Origin: Pseudomonas sp. ERMR1:02
GTDB taxonomy: Bacteria > Pseudomonadota > Gammaproteobacteria > Pseudomonadales > Pseudomonadaceae
DNA: 64,000 nucleotides
Direction of reading: 5' to 3'
NCBI RefSeq assembly: GCF_002277815.1
Contig: NZ_NKJI01000005.1
Span: 186,001-250,000, forward strand
Of this stretch, positions 17,869 to 27,265 are shown piece by piece. Positions within the stretch are counted from its first letter, which is position 1. Each line of letters begins with the position of its first letter. The notes beneath the pieces are model-generated. The model was not told the origin of the DNA, ran no database searches, and saw only the letters and a list, made by a program, of their open reading frames with translations. The position numbers and the translations under genes are program-made.

Positions 17869-18090
17869 AAGAGGGAATCCCCGGCCTGCCTGTACCAAGG
17901 TCCCCAAACGGGAGGGCTCGCGCATTGCGTCGTGAACCCGGTGTAAAGAAGGAATCCCCGGCCTGCCTGTACCAAGGACCCCAAAACGGGAAGGCTCGTC
18001 GCTTGTGCGGTGTGAGCCCGGTGTAAAGAGGGGAATCCCCGGCCTGCCTGTACCAAGGTCCCCGAAACTGGGTAGTGAACTGAATCACTG
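17862..18090 (-). ncRNA. nrsZ: Nitrogen-regulated small RNA NrsZ
   Basis: The spacer between ntrC and the small membrane-protein gene carries three near-identical modules in tandem and, on the minus strand just upstream of them, a near-perfect sigma-54 promoter. This is the position and the architecture described for NrsZ of P. aeruginosa, a nitrogen-limitation sRNA controlled by NtrBC and RpoN and processed into three similar short modules, which controls rhamnolipid production and swarming there. From the -12 element the start point should be near 18090. The transcript would be about 225 nt and end in the T-rich CTCTTTTATT run after the third module. A short hairpin AGTGA...TCACT lies in the first 20 nt. 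The direction, ends and targets in this strain are inferred. Confidence 0.82.
17874..18063. repeat. Three-copy tandem repeat inside NrsZ
   Basis: A 32-base core occurs three times, at 17874-17905, 17951-17982 and 18032-18063, starting GGAATCCCCGGCCTGCCTG and ending CCAAGG(T/A)CCCC. The period is 77 and then 81 bases. Copies differ at one core position. The linkers between cores share CCCGGTGTAAAGA and are less conserved elsewhere. Confidence 0.95.
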
Positions 18091-18100
18091 ATGAGACTAT

Positions 18101-18118
18101 TGCAGGGGGCGTGCCAGG
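18101..18118 (-). promoter_or_regulatory. Sigma-54 (RpoN) promoter of nrsZ
   Basis: Read on the minus strand the sequence is CCTGGCACGCCCCCTGCA. It contains TGGCACG, four bases, then CTGCA, with the required GG and GC dinucleotides ten bases apart. Only one position departs from the TGGCACG-N4-TTGCA consensus. Confidence 0.88.
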
Positions 18119-18156
18119 TTTTAACGAGTTGAAACACAAAGACGCTTAAAAACGTT

Positions 18157-18190
18157 GAAAGCCCCGTAATCCGGGGCTTTCGTGTTTTTT
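18157..18190. terminator. Bidirectional rho-independent terminator
   Basis: A hairpin GAAAGCCCCG-TAAT-CCGGGGCTTTC followed on the plus strand by GTGTTTTTT. On the minus strand it is followed after four bases by GTTTTTAA. It can therefore stop both the plus-strand small gene and the ntrBC transcript before the nrsZ promoter. Confidence 0.85.
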
Positions 18191-18259
18191 CGATAGGGGT
18201 TCGATTGCGAACAATGGTGGGACTGTAGATCCGTTGCCGTGCGCGATTGCGGTTCACGG

Positions 18260-18276
18260 TGCATTCAGTCGGTGCA
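18260..18276. promoter_or_regulatory. NtrC-type binding dyad upstream of nrsZ
   Basis: TGCAT-TCAGTCG-GTGCA fits the NtrC consensus TGCAC-N7-GTGCA at nine of ten positions. It lies about 170-185 bases upstream of the predicted nrsZ start, a normal distance for an enhancer of a sigma-54 promoter. A weaker second match (TGCGG...GTGCA, spacing one base short) overlaps it at 18248-18263. Confidence 0.65.
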
Positions 18277-18292
18277 CGTTGGCCCAAAAAGC

Positions 18293-18357
18293 TTCGCGGG
18301 CAAGCCTCGCTCCTACAGGTCAACAAATATCCCGTAGGAGCGAGGCTAGCCCGCGAA
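18293..18357. repeat. REP pair (REPIN)
   Basis: Inverted copies of core GGAGCGAGGCTTGCCCGCG (one arm with a single change, GCTAGCCC) just after the ntrC stop codon. Confidence 0.88.
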
Positions 18358-18390
18358 TGGATCTGAAGAACGGCGGTGATCTTAAGGCGA

Positions 18391-19827
18391 CTAGCCCTCA
18401 TCCCCCTCATCATCATCCCCACCATCCACCTTCATCCCCAGCTCCTTGATCTTGCGCGTCAGGGTATTACGCCCCCAGCCCAACAAAACCGCGGCATCAC
18501 GGCGGCGGCCAGCGGTGTGTTTGAGGGCGGTTTCGATCATGATCCGCTCGAAGGCCGGCACGGCGCTGTCCAACAGGTTCGACTGACCGCGCGCCAGAGC
18601 CTGATCGGCCCATTGGCGCAGCGCCTGCTCCCAATTGGTCACCGGTGCCGAATCCTGAGGCAAGCTCAGCAGCTCCGGTGGCAGGTCGCCGATATGCACT
18701 TCACGACCCGAAGCCATCACGGTGATCCAGCGGCAGGTGTTCTCTAGCTGACGTACGTTGCCCGGCCATGGCAGGTTCTTCAGGTATTCCTCTGTCTCGT
18801 TTTTCAGCAGTTTTGGCTCGACGGCCAGCTCTTGCGCGGCACGGCTGAGGAAGTGCTTGGCCAGGGTCGGGATGTCTTCGCGGCGGTCTGACAAACGCGG
18901 AATGTGGATTCGGATCACGTTGAGACGGTGGAACAAGTCCTCACGGAATTTCCCGGCGTGTACCAGGGTTTCCAGATTCTGGTGGGTCGCGGCGATGATC
19001 CGCACATCCACCTTTACCGGCACATGCCCGCCAACCCGATAGAACTCGCCATCGGCCAGCACCCGTAGCAGGCGGGTCTGGGTATCAGCCGGCATGTCAC
19101 CGATTTCGTCGAGGAACAACGTACCGCCATCCGCCTGTTCAAAGCGTCCACGACGAAGGTTGGCGGCGCCGGTGAACGCGCCTTTTTCGTGACCGAACAG
19201 CTCGGATTCCATCAGGTCTTTCGGGATCGCCGCCATGTTCAGCGCGATGAACGGCGAAGCCGCGCGCGGGCTGTGGCGGTGCAGGGCATGAGCTACCAGT
19301 TCTTTACCAGTCCCCGATTCGCCGTTGATAAGCACAGTGATATTGGAGTGGCTCAAGCGCCCGATGGCGCGAAACACTTCCTGCATCGCCGGCGCTTCGC
19401 CGATGATTTCCGGGGTGCGCGTCAGGGCGACCGGGACTTCCAGCCCTTGTTGTTCTTGAGCGTGCTGGTTGGCGCGCTTGACCAGGGAAACCGCTTCATC
19501 GACGTCGAACGGCTTGGGCAGGTATTCAAACGCGCCGCCCTGATAGGACGCGACAGCGCTGTCCAGATCGGAATGCGCCGTCATGATGATCACTGGCAGC
19601 CGTGGGTGTTGTTCGCGAATCCGCGCAAGAAGGTCCAGGCCGCTGGCGCCGGGCATGCGGATGTCAGAGATGATCACGTCCGGCTGCTGGCGCGCCAGGC
19701 GGCTCATCACGCCATCGGCGCTGTCGAAGCTTTGTGTGGTCATGCCTTCTTGCTGCAAGGCTTTTTCCAGAACCCAACGGATAGAACGGTCGTCATCGAC
19801 GATCCACACGGTTTCACTACGGCTCAT
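18391..19827 (-). CDS. ntrC: Nitrogen regulation response regulator NR(I)
   Basis: A 478-residue sigma-54-dependent activator. Order of domains: receiver domain (phosphoacceptor Asp in '[18 protein letters not shown]'), AAA+ domain with Walker A '[18 protein letters not shown]', the sigma-54-contacting GAFTGA loop in '[17 protein letters not shown]' and Walker B '[13 protein letters not shown]', then a Fis-type helix-turn-helix ('[20 protein letters not shown]'). When phosphorylated by NtrB at low nitrogen it activates glnA and other sigma-54 promoters. The start overlaps the ntrB stop by four bases. All key residues are present. Confidence 0.98.
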   Translation of the reverse strand: MSRSETVWIVDDDRSIRWVLEKALQQEGMTTQSFDSADGVMSRLARQQPDVIISDIRMPGASGLDLLARIREQHPRLPVIIMTAHSDLDSAVASYQGGAFEYLPKPFDVDEAVSLVKRANQHAQEQQGLEVPVALTRTPEIIGEAPAMQEVFRAIGRLSHSNITVLINGESGTGKELVAHALHRHSPRAASPFIALNMAAIPKDLMESELFGHEKGAFTGAANLRRGRFEQADGGTLFLDEIGDMPADTQTRLLRVLADGEFYRVGGHVPVKVDVRIIAATHQNLETLVHAGKFREDLFHRLNVIRIHIPRLSDRREDIPTLAKHFLSRAAQELAVEPKLLKNETEEYLKNLPWPGNVRQLENTCRWITVMASGREVHIGDLPPELLSLPQDSAPVTNWEQALRQWADQALARGQSNLLDSAVPAFERIMIETALKHTAGRRRDAAVLLGWGRNTLTRKIKELGMKVDGGDDDEGDEG

Positions 19828-20909
19828 GTCGATGCGGCTCCTTGTTCCAGTGGCAGAAAGATCGAGAAAGTGGTGTGGCCTGGGTGGCTGTCACATTCGA
19901 TCAGGCCCTGGTGCTGGCTGATGATGTTCTGGGTAATGGCCAGGCCCAGCCCGGTACCGTCCGGGCGACCGCTGACCATGGGAAAGAAGATGGTTTCCTG
20001 GAGTTCCGCAGGAATGCCCGGACCGTTGTCGATGATTTCGATCTTGGTCACCAGGCGATGGCGCACGTGGCCGATAGTGAACTGGCGCATCGCACGGGTA
20101 CGCAGGCTGATGCGGCCCAGGCGCAGCTCGTTCTGGCTGCTGATGGCCTGCATCGCATTGCGCACGATGTTCAGCACGGCCTGGATCATCTGTTCGCGAT
20201 CAATCAATACGTCGGGAATGCTCGGGTCGTAGTCGCGCACCAAGGTGATGCAGCCCTGGCTTTCGGCCTCCACCAGATGGCAAACGCGCTCCAGCACCTC
20301 ATGGACGTTGCACATGGCGAGCGACGGCAGCTTATTGGAGCCGAGCATACGATCCACCAAATTACGCAGGCGATCGGCTTCCTCGATGATGACGTTGGTG
20401 TAGTCGCGAAGGCTTTCTTCCGGGAGTTCACGGGCCAGCAATTGCGCTGCGCCACGAATGCCGCCCAGCGGATTCTTGATTTCATGGGCGAGGCCGCGCA
20501 CCAGCATCTTGCTGGTTTCCTGTTTCGACAGCTGCGCTTCTTCCTTGGTGATACGCAGCAGGCGGTCGCGGGGATGGACTTCGAGCAGCAGCATCGTTTC
20601 GCCACTGCTCAGGATCGGCGTGACCGCGTAATCGACCGTCAGAGTCTGACCGGTGAGGGCGGTGAGCATCGCTTCGCGCTTGGTGAACGGATGCGCCTGC
20701 TGGACCGCCTGGCGCAAGGAATTCAGGGCCTCGGTGGACTCGGTGAATAACTCGCTGATGAACTGACCATGGCTACGCTGGCCGCTGATGGCCAGAAGCA
20801 TTTCCGCCGCCGGGTTCATGTACTCGAGGCGCAGTTCGGCATCGAGCAGGATGGTCGCGGTGGTGAGGTTGTCGAGTAGCAAGCGGTGTAGTGCGTCGCT
20901 GATGGTCAT
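19824..20909 (-). CDS. ntrB: Nitrogen regulation sensor kinase/phosphatase NR(II)
   Basis: A 361-residue soluble histidine kinase. It has an N-terminal PAS domain ('TTATILLDAELRLEYMNPAA'), the H-box 'LVRGLAHEIKNPLGGIRGAA' with the phosphorylated His, and the ATP-binding boxes 'NIVRNAMQAIS' (N), 'EIIDNGPGIPAELQ' (G1) and 'GRPDGTGLGLAITQNI' (G2). It phosphorylates or dephosphorylates NtrC under control of PII protein. It is upstream of and overlaps ntrC. Start ATG 20909 with AGGACCTCT context just upstream. Confidence 0.98.
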   Translation of the reverse strand: MTISDALHRLLLDNLTTATILLDAELRLEYMNPAAEMLLAISGQRSHGQFISELFTESTEALNSLRQAVQQAHPFTKREAMLTALTGQTLTVDYAVTPILSSGETMLLLEVHPRDRLLRITKEEAQLSKQETSKMLVRGLAHEIKNPLGGIRGAAQLLARELPEESLRDYTNVIIEEADRLRNLVDRMLGSNKLPSLAMCNVHEVLERVCHLVEAESQGCITLVRDYDPSIPDVLIDREQMIQAVLNIVRNAMQAISSQNELRLGRISLRTRAMRQFTIGHVRHRLVTKIEIIDNGPGIPAELQETIFFPMVSGRPDGTGLGLAITQNIISQHQGLIECDSHPGHTTFSIFLPLEQGAAST

Positions 20910-21159
20910 TCAGGACCTCTTTTGGCGCATGAATAAAGAGCTGATACGAGGAAACTGCAAAAACCAAACCAAGGCTCCGAAAAGAAGCGCTCAACGCCTG
21001 AAACGGGCGTTTGACGCTCGATTGCGTGGCGCTCCGGCAGATGTCGCGGGTATTTTCGAACCAAAATGGGTTGGAATTCGAGCGCTGTGCAACCATTCGC
21101 ACCAATATAGTGCGCAAACCTGAACAAGGTTAAAAGAAGCGTAGGAACGGATTTTTTCT

Positions 21160-21306
21160 TCGACGGGTTTGTCGCTGAGTGAGCATTCCGGCCGTTGTAG
21201 TCGCTGAGGGTGCAGGGTTTAGTCAGCCGATTGCCCTGGGCATCGACATAGGTGAAAACCGCCGCCGACGTGGGCGGTGCGATCAGGCACGTGATAGCAG
21301 CCAGAC
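21160..21306 (-). pseudogene. DUF4124-like gene remnant
   Basis: The minus strand just after the DUF4124 gene encodes, without a start codon, 'GLAAITCLIAPPTSAAVFTY' followed by 'VDAQGNRLTKPC'. This is a signal peptide with an AxA cleavage site and then the opening of a DUF4124 domain (Y-x-D-x-x-G). The usual continuation of that domain is missing in all three frames. It seems to be a decayed second copy next to the intact one. The boundaries are approximate. Confidence 0.45.
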
Positions 21307-21308
21307 CT

Positions 21309-21818
21309 TCAAGGCTTGTGCATCCGTTGCACGGTAAAGGTCACAGCGGGGCTTTGCTGGATCACGGTTTCGCCTTTGATCACTTGCACGGCGAGGCTGT
21401 GCAGGCCGCGATCAATGTTCTCCAGTTGCAGGATCGGCACGTTGCCTGGTTGGCCGTAGGGTTGCTCGTCCAATAGCAACCTGAACAGATGCGGACCTTG
21501 CAGGCGTGGTTTGATCAACACGTTAACGGTGAAAGTGCCGTTGTTGGCGCGTAGGGCTCCAGTGGTGGGCGGGCCGGTGAGTTCGAGCACCTCGTAGGCG
21601 CTGTGGGGTTGCTCGTGGGCTTTGGCAGGGGGTGCGGGTTTGCCGGGTGATAGTGTATCAACGCTGTTGAGGGGTGGCAGCTCGACCGGCTGAGCCTTTA
21701 CGCCATCCGGCGGCTGATTGCTGTAGGCGGTGTTTCCGTCGGCGTCGGTGTACTTGTAGATCTGCGCTGCGGCGGGCAGGGCGATCAGTAGCAGGATGAA
21801 GAGAAAACCACGACCCAT
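21309..21818 (-). CDS. DUF4124 domain-containing periplasmic protein
   Basis: A 169-residue exported protein. The signal peptide is 'GFLFILLLIALPAAAQ'; the DUF4124 domain follows at once ('IYKYTDADGNTAYSNQPPDG'), then a Pro-rich linker and a C-terminal beta-rich region ('NGTFTVNVLIKPRLQGPHLF', 'RGLHSLAVQVIKGETVIQ'). The C-terminal part looks like an immunoglobulin-like fold, which is a guess. It lies between glnA and ntrB as in other pseudomonads. The function is unknown. Confidence 0.87.
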   Translation of the reverse strand: MGRGFLFILLLIALPAAAQIYKYTDADGNTAYSNQPPDGVKAQPVELPPLNSVDTLSPGKPAPPAKAHEQPHSAYEVLELTGPPTTGALRANNGTFTVNVLIKPRLQGPHLFRLLLDEQPYGQPGNVPILQLENIDRGLHSLAVQVIKGETVIQQSPAVTFTVQRMHKP

Positions 21819-21909
21819 AAAATCGACCGGAAACGAAAGCGTTGGATTGCAGCATAGGTCAGGGGTGGTGGTTGGCCCAGCTTGTTAACATCTGGGCACA
21901 GAAGAGCAA

Positions 21910-21990
21910 GATCAAAAGATCGCAGCCTTCGGCAGCTCCTACAGGTGTATGCATTCCAATGTAGGGGCTGCCGAAGGCTGCGATCTTTTG
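21910..21990. repeat. REP-like inverted repeat, second family
   Basis: Inverted arms with core GATCGCAGCCTTCGGCAGC and flanking CTCCTACAGG / CCAATGTAGGGG, a family distinct from the GGAGCGAG type. It lies between glnA and the DUF4124 gene. Confidence 0.88.
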
Positions 21991-22000
21991 ACAGCCCCAT

Positions 22001-22031
22001 AAAAAAGGCCTTCCGAAGAAGGCCTTTTTTT
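22001..22031 (-). terminator. Rho-independent terminator of glnA
   Basis: Hairpin AAGGCC-TTCTTCGGAA-GGCCTT on the minus strand followed by TTTTTT; it also has a T run in the other direction. It starts about 30 bases after the glnA stop. Confidence 0.9.
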
Positions 22032-22060
22032 GTCACGCCGCTTGCGCAGGCGCTACCGGA

Positions 22061-23467
22061 TCAGCAGCTGTAGTACAGCTCGTATTCCAGTGGGTGTACG
22101 AAGGTACGTACTTTGATTTCTTCTTCGCTTTTCAGGGCGATGTAAGCGTCGATGAAGTCGTCGGAGAACACGCCGCCTTTGGTCAGGAACGCACGACCTT
22201 TGTCCAGCTCTTCCAGGGCTTCTTTCAGGCTGCCGCAAACTTGTGGAATTTCTTTCGCCTCTTCAGGCGGCAGGTCGTACAGGTTTTTGTCAGCTGCGTC
22301 GCCAGGGTGGATCTTGTTCTGGATACCGTCCAGGCCAGCCATCAGCAGCGCTGCGAAAGCCAGGTACGGGTTGGCTGCTGGATCCGGGAAACGAGCTTCG
22401 ATACGGCGGGCTTTAGGGCTCGACACGTAAGGAATGCGGATCGAAGCGGAGCGGTTACGGGCCGAGTAAGCCAGCATTACTGGAGCTTCGAAGCCTGGAA
22501 CCAGACGCTTGTAGGAGTTGGTCGCCGGGTTGGTGAAACCGTTCAGGGCCTTACCGTGCTTGATGATGCCGCCGATGAAGTACAGAGCGGTATCGGACAG
22601 GCCGGCATAGCCTTCGCCTGCGAAGGTGTTCTTGCCATCTTTCCAGATGGACATGTGTACGTGCATACCCGAGCCGTTGTCGCCGTACAGAGGCTTAGGC
22701 ATGAAGGTAGCGGTACGGCCGTAGGCATCGGCAACGTTGTGCACGACGTACTTCAGGGTTTGAACTTCGTCGGCTTTCTTCACCAGGGTGTTGAACTTGA
22801 CGCCGATTTCGTTCTGACCGGCAGTTGCCACTTCGTGGTGGTGAACTTCAACGGTCTGGCCCATTTCTTCCAGTGCGTTGCACATGGAGGTACGGATTTC
22901 GTGGTCGTGGTCGAACGGCGGAACCGGGAAGTAGCCGCCTTTGACGCCTGGACGGTGGCCTTTGTTGCCGCCTTCCACGTCCTGGTCGGACATCCACGAA
23001 CCTTGTTCAGAGTAGATCTTGAACATGGAGCCAGAAATGTCGGACTTGAATTTCACTTCGTCGAAGATGAAGAACTCAGGCTCTGGACCCGCGAAAACGG
23101 TGTCACCGATACCGGAGGACTTCAGGAACTCTTCGGCTTTCTTGGCGATCGCACGTGGGTCGCGGTCGTAGCCTTGCATGGTCGAAGGTTCGATGATGTC
23201 GCAGACCAGGATCAGGGTCGGCTCTTCGGTGAACGGATCGAGAACGGCGGTATCGTCAACCGGCATCAGGATCATGTCGGAGGCTTCGATGCCTTTCCAG
23301 CCAGCGATGGACGAACCGTCGAACATTTTGCCGACTTCGAAGAAGTCGTCTTCCAGCCCGTCGCGAGCCGGCATGGTCACGTGGTGCTGAATGCCTTTGG
23401 TGTCCGTGAAGCGCAGATCAATCCACTTGACGTCATGATCTTTGATGAGTTGAACCGACTTCGACAT
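22061..23467 (-). CDS. glnA: Glutamine synthetase, type I
   Basis: A 468-residue type I glutamine synthetase, which condenses ammonia with glutamate. The N-terminal latch '[20 protein letters not shown]' , the metal and ATP regions '[16 protein letters not shown]' and '[17 protein letters not shown]', the flap '[20 protein letters not shown]' and the adenylylation site '[13 protein letters not shown]' (Tyr) are all present. I set the start at ATG 23467 after GGAGG (ACCCGGAGGACACT); the frame stays open upstream. The gene has its own sigma-54 promoter and a terminator. Confidence 0.98.
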   Translation of the reverse strand: MSKSVQLIKDHDVKWIDLRFTDTKGIQHHVTMPARDGLEDDFFEVGKMFDGSSIAGWKGIEASDMILMPVDDTAVLDPFTEEPTLILVCDIIEPSTMQGYDRDPRAIAKKAEEFLKSSGIGDTVFAGPEPEFFIFDEVKFKSDISGSMFKIYSEQGSWMSDQDVEGGNKGHRPGVKGGYFPVPPFDHDHEIRTSMCNALEEMGQTVEVHHHEVATAGQNEIGVKFNTLVKKADEVQTLKYVVHNVADAYGRTATFMPKPLYGDNGSGMHVHMSIWKDGKNTFAGEGYAGLSDTALYFIGGIIKHGKALNGFTNPATNSYKRLVPGFEAPVMLAYSARNRSASIRIPYVSSPKARRIEARFPDPAANPYLAFAALLMAGLDGIQNKIHPGDAADKNLYDLPPEEAKEIPQVCGSLKEALEELDKGRAFLTKGGVFSDDFIDAYIALKSEEEIKVRTFVHPLEYELYYSC

Positions 23468-23563
23468 AGTGTCCTCCGGGTGGATTAGGGCTGGTAGTGG
23501 ATGCCCTTTAATGTTTGTGATGCCGGCGCGAATACTCTGCCAAGGCAACCTGCCTCACAAGGG

Positions 23564-23579
23564 AGCAAATTGCATGCCA
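23564..23579 (-). promoter_or_regulatory. Sigma-54 promoter of glnA
   Basis: On the minus strand the sequence is TGGCATGCAATTTGCT, matching TGGCACG-N4-TTGCT except for one base. The start point would be near 23552, about 85 bases before the glnA ATG. A possible NtrC site with one good half (TGACC-N7-GTGCG) lies at 23683-23699, about 130 bases upstream. Confidence 0.85.
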
Positions 23580-23747
23580 GTGCCCCAGCTTGGGTTTTTT
23601 GCCCCAATTTCACGCTTATAGACGTGCAAAGGGTCTTTAAGCGGAAAATCTCGCCCCTTAATGTAGCGTCGAAATTGGAAAGTGACCCGTTTTGGTGCGC
23701 GCGAAACCTTCTGCATATTAACTGGTTAAACCTTGAGCAATTTCCGC

Positions 23748-23753
23748 TATAAT
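23748..23753 (+). promoter_or_regulatory. Possible -10 box of thiI
   Basis: TATAAT located 43 bases before the thiI ATG in an AT-rich stretch of the divergent glnA-thiI spacer. The -35 element is weak (GTTAAA), so the call is tentative. Confidence 0.4.
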
Positions 23754-23795
23754 CCGCGCCCCCCTTTTTCGGCAGGCCTCGCGCGCGCTGTTTCC

Positions 23796-25250
23796 ATGAA
23801 ATTAATCGTAAAAGTCTTCCCCGAGATCACCATCAAGAGCCGCCCGGTACGGATGCGTTTCATCCGCCAATTGGCCAAGAACATCCGTGCCGTGCTCCGC
23901 GATCTGGACCCGGCTGTGGTGGTGAACGGCGTATGGGACAACCTCGAGCTGGAAACCCGCGTCAGCGATCCCAAGGCGCTCAAAGAGATGGGCGAGCGTC
24001 TGAGCTGCATGCCGGGCGTCGCGCATTTCCTGCAAATCGACGAGTATCCGCTGGGCGATTTCGACGACATCGTCGAAAAGTGCAAGCAGCACTACGGGGA
24101 TGCACTGGCCGGGAAGATCTTCTCGGTGCGTTGCAAGCGCGCCGGCAAGCACACGTTTAGCTCGATAGATATCGAGAAATATGTCGGCAGCCAGTTGCGT
24201 CGCCAGTGCGGTGCCGCCGGGATTGACCTGAAAAAGCCTGAAATCGAAGTTCGCATCGAAGTTCGCGACCAACGGTTGTTCGTGATCCACAGTCAGCACA
24301 ATGGCATCGGCGGTTATCCGCTAGGCGCGCTGGAGCAGACGCTGGTGCTGATGTCCGGTGGTTTCGACTCCACCGTCGCGGCTTACCAGATCATGCGCCG
24401 TGGGCTTATGGCGCATTTCTGCTTCTTCAATCTGGGCGGACGGGCCCATGAATTGGGCGTCATGGAAGTCGCGCATTTCATCTGGAAGAAGTACGGCAGC
24501 TCCCAACGCGTGTTATTTGTCAGTGTGCCGTTCGAGGAAGTGCTGGGAGAAATTCTCGGCAAAGTCGATAACAGTCATATGGGCGTCGTATTGAAGCGTA
24601 TGATGTTGCGCGCTTCCTCCCGGATTGCCGATCGACTGCAAATCGACGCGCTGGTTACCGGTGAGGCGATCTCCCAGGTGTCGAGCCAGACGTTGCCGAA
24701 CCTGTCCGTGATCGACTGCGTGACCGACAAGCTGGTCTTGCGCCCACTGATCGTCAGTCACAAGCAGGACATCATCGATACTGCCAACGAAATCGGCACC
24801 GCCGATTTTGCCCGGCACATGCCGGAATACTGCGGGGTCATTTCGGTCAATCCGAAGACTGCCGCCAAGCGCCACCGTGTGGAGCATGAAGAGAAAGAAT
24901 TCGACATGGCAGTCCTTGAGCGAGCGCTCGAGAACGCCAAGCTGGTGCCGATCGATCGGGTGATCGACGAATTGGGCCAGGACATACAGATTGAAGAAGT
25001 CAGCGACGCGCTGGCAGGTCAGATCGTGATCGACATCCGCCACCCGGATGCTGCCGAGGATGACCCGCTGGAACTCGCTGGTATCGAGGTACAAGCGATG
25101 CCGTTTTATGCTCTGAACGCTCGTTTCAAGGAACTGGACCCTACTCGCCAGTACCTGTTGTATTGCGACAAAGGCGTGATGAGTCGCCTGCATGCCCACC
25201 ATTTGCTCAGTGAGGGGCATGCCAATGTGCGCGTTTATCGACCGAGCTAA
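23796..25250 (+). CDS. thiI: tRNA 4-thiouridine synthase ThiI
   Basis: A 484-residue protein: N-terminal ferredoxin-like and THUMP domains (about residues 1-165), the PP-loop ATP pyrophosphatase motif '[19 protein letters not shown]', and a C-terminal rhodanese domain with active Cys in '[19 protein letters not shown]'. The internal Cys in '[19 protein letters not shown]' is the partner expected to form the disulfide. It makes s4U8 in tRNA and, in some bacteria, provides sulfur for thiamine. The start is ATG 23796 ([10 protein letters not shown]); the open frame reaches upstream into the promoter. Confidence 0.97.
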   Translation: MKLIVKVFPEITIKSRPVRMRFIRQLAKNIRAVLRDLDPAVVVNGVWDNLELETRVSDPKALKEMGERLSCMPGVAHFLQIDEYPLGDFDDIVEKCKQHYGDALAGKIFSVRCKRAGKHTFSSIDIEKYVGSQLRRQCGAAGIDLKKPEIEVRIEVRDQRLFVIHSQHNGIGGYPLGALEQTLVLMSGGFDSTVAAYQIMRRGLMAHFCFFNLGGRAHELGVMEVAHFIWKKYGSSQRVLFVSVPFEEVLGEILGKVDNSHMGVVLKRMMLRASSRIADRLQIDALVTGEAISQVSSQTLPNLSVIDCVTDKLVLRPLIVSHKQDIIDTANEIGTADFARHMPEYCGVISVNPKTAAKRHRVEHEEKEFDMAVLERALENAKLVPIDRVIDELGQDIQIEEVSDALAGQIVIDIRHPDAAEDDPLELAGIEVQAMPFYALNARFKELDPTRQYLLYCDKGVMSRLHAHHLLSEGHANVRVYRPS

Positions 25251-25388
25251 GAGCCCGGGGCTGTTTGCCTGTGGCCTGCGTCACCGGCCCCCGACTCTGC
25301 CGTCAAGCTGTAACGGCAAGGCCTGACTCTACTGTAAATCGCTGCCAAGACTTGTCAGCACACCGAATCCTCTGATCGAGATACACAA

Positions 25389-27208
25389 GTGATCGAAAAT
25401 CTACGCAACATCGCCATCATTGCTCACGTTGACCATGGTAAAACCACCCTGGTAGACAAACTCTTGCGTCAATCCGGCACCCTGGAGCGCAACGAGCTCA
25501 ACGACGAGCGCGTGATGGACTCCAACGACCAGGAAAAAGAGCGCGGTATTACCATTCTGGCGAAAAACACCGCCATCAACTGGAACGGCTACCACATCAA
25601 CATCGTGGACACCCGGGCCACGCCGACTTCGGCGGCGAAGTTGAACGTGTAATGTCGATGGTTGACTCCGTTCTGCTGCTGGTTGACGCTCAAGACGGCC
25701 CTATGCCGCAAACCCGATTCGTGACCAAGAAGGCTTTCGAAGCCGGCCTGCGTCCAATCGTGGTGATCAACAAGGTTGACCGTCCAGGCGCGCGTCCGGA
25801 CTGGGTTCTGGATCAGATCTTCGACCTGTTCGACAACCTGGGTGCTACTGAAGAACAGCTGGATTTCAAAGTCGTATACGCCTCGGCCCTGAACGGTATT
25901 GCCGGTCTGGATCACACCGACATGGCTGAAGACATGACCCCGCTGTACCAGTCGATCGTCGACAACGTACCAGCGCCGAAAGTCGACCGTGACGGTCCGT
26001 TCCAGATGCAAATTTCCGCTCTGGACTACAACAGCTTCCTGGGTGTTATCGGCGTTGGCCGTATCGCTCGTGGTCGCGTCAAGCCGAACACTCCGGTCGT
26101 GGCTATCGACGTTGACGGCAAGAAGCGTAACGGTCGTATCCTGAAGCTGATGGGTCACCACGGTCTGCACCGCATCGACGTTGAAGAAGCTTCGGCTGGC
26201 GACATCGTCTGCATCAGCGGCTTCGACCAACTGTTCATCTCCGACACTCTGTGCGACCCACTGAACGTTGAAGCGATGAAGCCGTTGACCGTTGACGAAC
26301 CAACCGTTTCGATGACCTTCCAGGTAAACGACTCGCCTTTCTGCGGTAAAGAAGGCAAGTTCGTGACCAGCCGTAACATCAAGGAACGTCTGGACAAAGA
26401 GCTGCTGTTCAACGTTGCACTGCGCGTTGAAGAAGGCGACTCGGCTGACAAGTTCAAAGTCTCCGGCCGTGGTGAGCTGCACCTCTCGGTACTGATCGAA
26501 ACCATGCGTCGCGAAGGCTTCGAAATGGGTGTTGGTCGTCCGGAAGTGATCATCCGCATGGTTGATGGCGTCAAGCACGAACCGTACGAAAACGTGACCA
26601 TCGACCTGCCGGAAGAATCCCAAGGCGCGATCATGGAGCAAATGGGCCTGCGTAAAGGCGACCTGACCAACATGGTTCCGGATGGCAAGGGCCGTGTACG
26701 TCTTGAGTACAACATCCCGGCTCGTGGCCTGATCGGTTTCCGTAACGAGTTCCTGACCCTGACCTCCGGTGGCGGCATCCTGACTTCGATCTTCGATCGT
26801 TACGACGCGATGAAGTCCGGCGACATGTCCGGCCGTCAGAACGGTGTACTGGTTTCGGTTGCAACCGGTAAGGCACTGACCTACTCGCTGGAAACCCTGC
26901 AGGCTCGTGGCAAGCTGTTCGTTGAGCACGGTCAGGACATCTATGAAGGTCAAATCGTTGGTCTGAACAGCCGCGACAACGACCTGGGTGTTAACCCGAC
27001 TAAAGGCAAGAAGCTCGACAACATGCGTGCTTCGGGTAAAGACGAAACTATCGCTCTGGTTCCGCCTGTCAAGTTCACTCTGGAGCAAGCTCTGGAGTTC
27101 GTACAGGAAGACGAGCTGTGCGAAGTCACTCCTAAGTCCATCCGTCTTCGCAAGAAGATCCTGGGCGAAAGCGAGCGTACCCGCGCTGCCAAGAAGTCCG
27201 GTAACTAA
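25389..27208 (+). pseudogene. typA: Translational GTPase TypA/BipA, interrupted by a one-base frameshift
   Basis: TypA is a ribosome-associated GTPase involved in stress and ribosome assembly. The first 74 residues are normal ('[20 protein letters not shown]' is G1), but at 'NIVDT' the frame changes: the sequence reads GACACCCGGGCC where GACACCCCGGGCC would keep the [12 protein letters not shown] motif (G3). One C appears to be missing in the run at 25612-25614. After that the second frame is normal to the end ('[14 protein letters not shown]' is G4). Restoring one base gives 606 residues, the family's usual length. The lesion is either a sequencing error or a recent inactivation; as written, the first frame stops at 25652. 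Confidence 0.93.
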
Positions 27209-27232
27209 GTCATTTAGTTAGCTGACAAAAAA

Positions 27233-27265
27233 ACGCCCCCGGTCGAAAGGCCGGGGGCGTTTTTG
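27233..27265 (+). terminator. Rho-independent terminator of typA
   Basis: A strong hairpin ACGCCCCCGG-TCGAAAGG-CCGGGGGCGT followed by TTTTGTT. It starts 25 bases after the typA stop and ends where the group II intron begins. Confidence 0.92.

Noticed and set aside
17874-18063. Tandem repeat as a CRISPR array
   Set aside because: Only three copies, irregular spacing with partly conserved linkers, no cas genes nearby, and a better explanation as NrsZ modules.
17870-18190. Plus-strand sRNA ending at the hairpin 18157-18190
   Set aside because: No sigma-54 or convincing sigma-70 promoter was found on the plus strand before the modules, whereas the minus strand has a near-perfect sigma-54 promoter directly upstream of them.
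17709-18425. Repetitive protein on the minus strand ('GTLVQAGRGFP' repeats)
   Set aside because: The repeated peptide comes from the NrsZ modules and neighbouring REP sequence; there is no start signal and a sigma-54 promoter lies inside it.
25589-27088. 499-codon minus-strand open frame opposite typA
   Set aside because: A shadow of the typA coding sequence; typA is clearly the real gene despite its frameshift.
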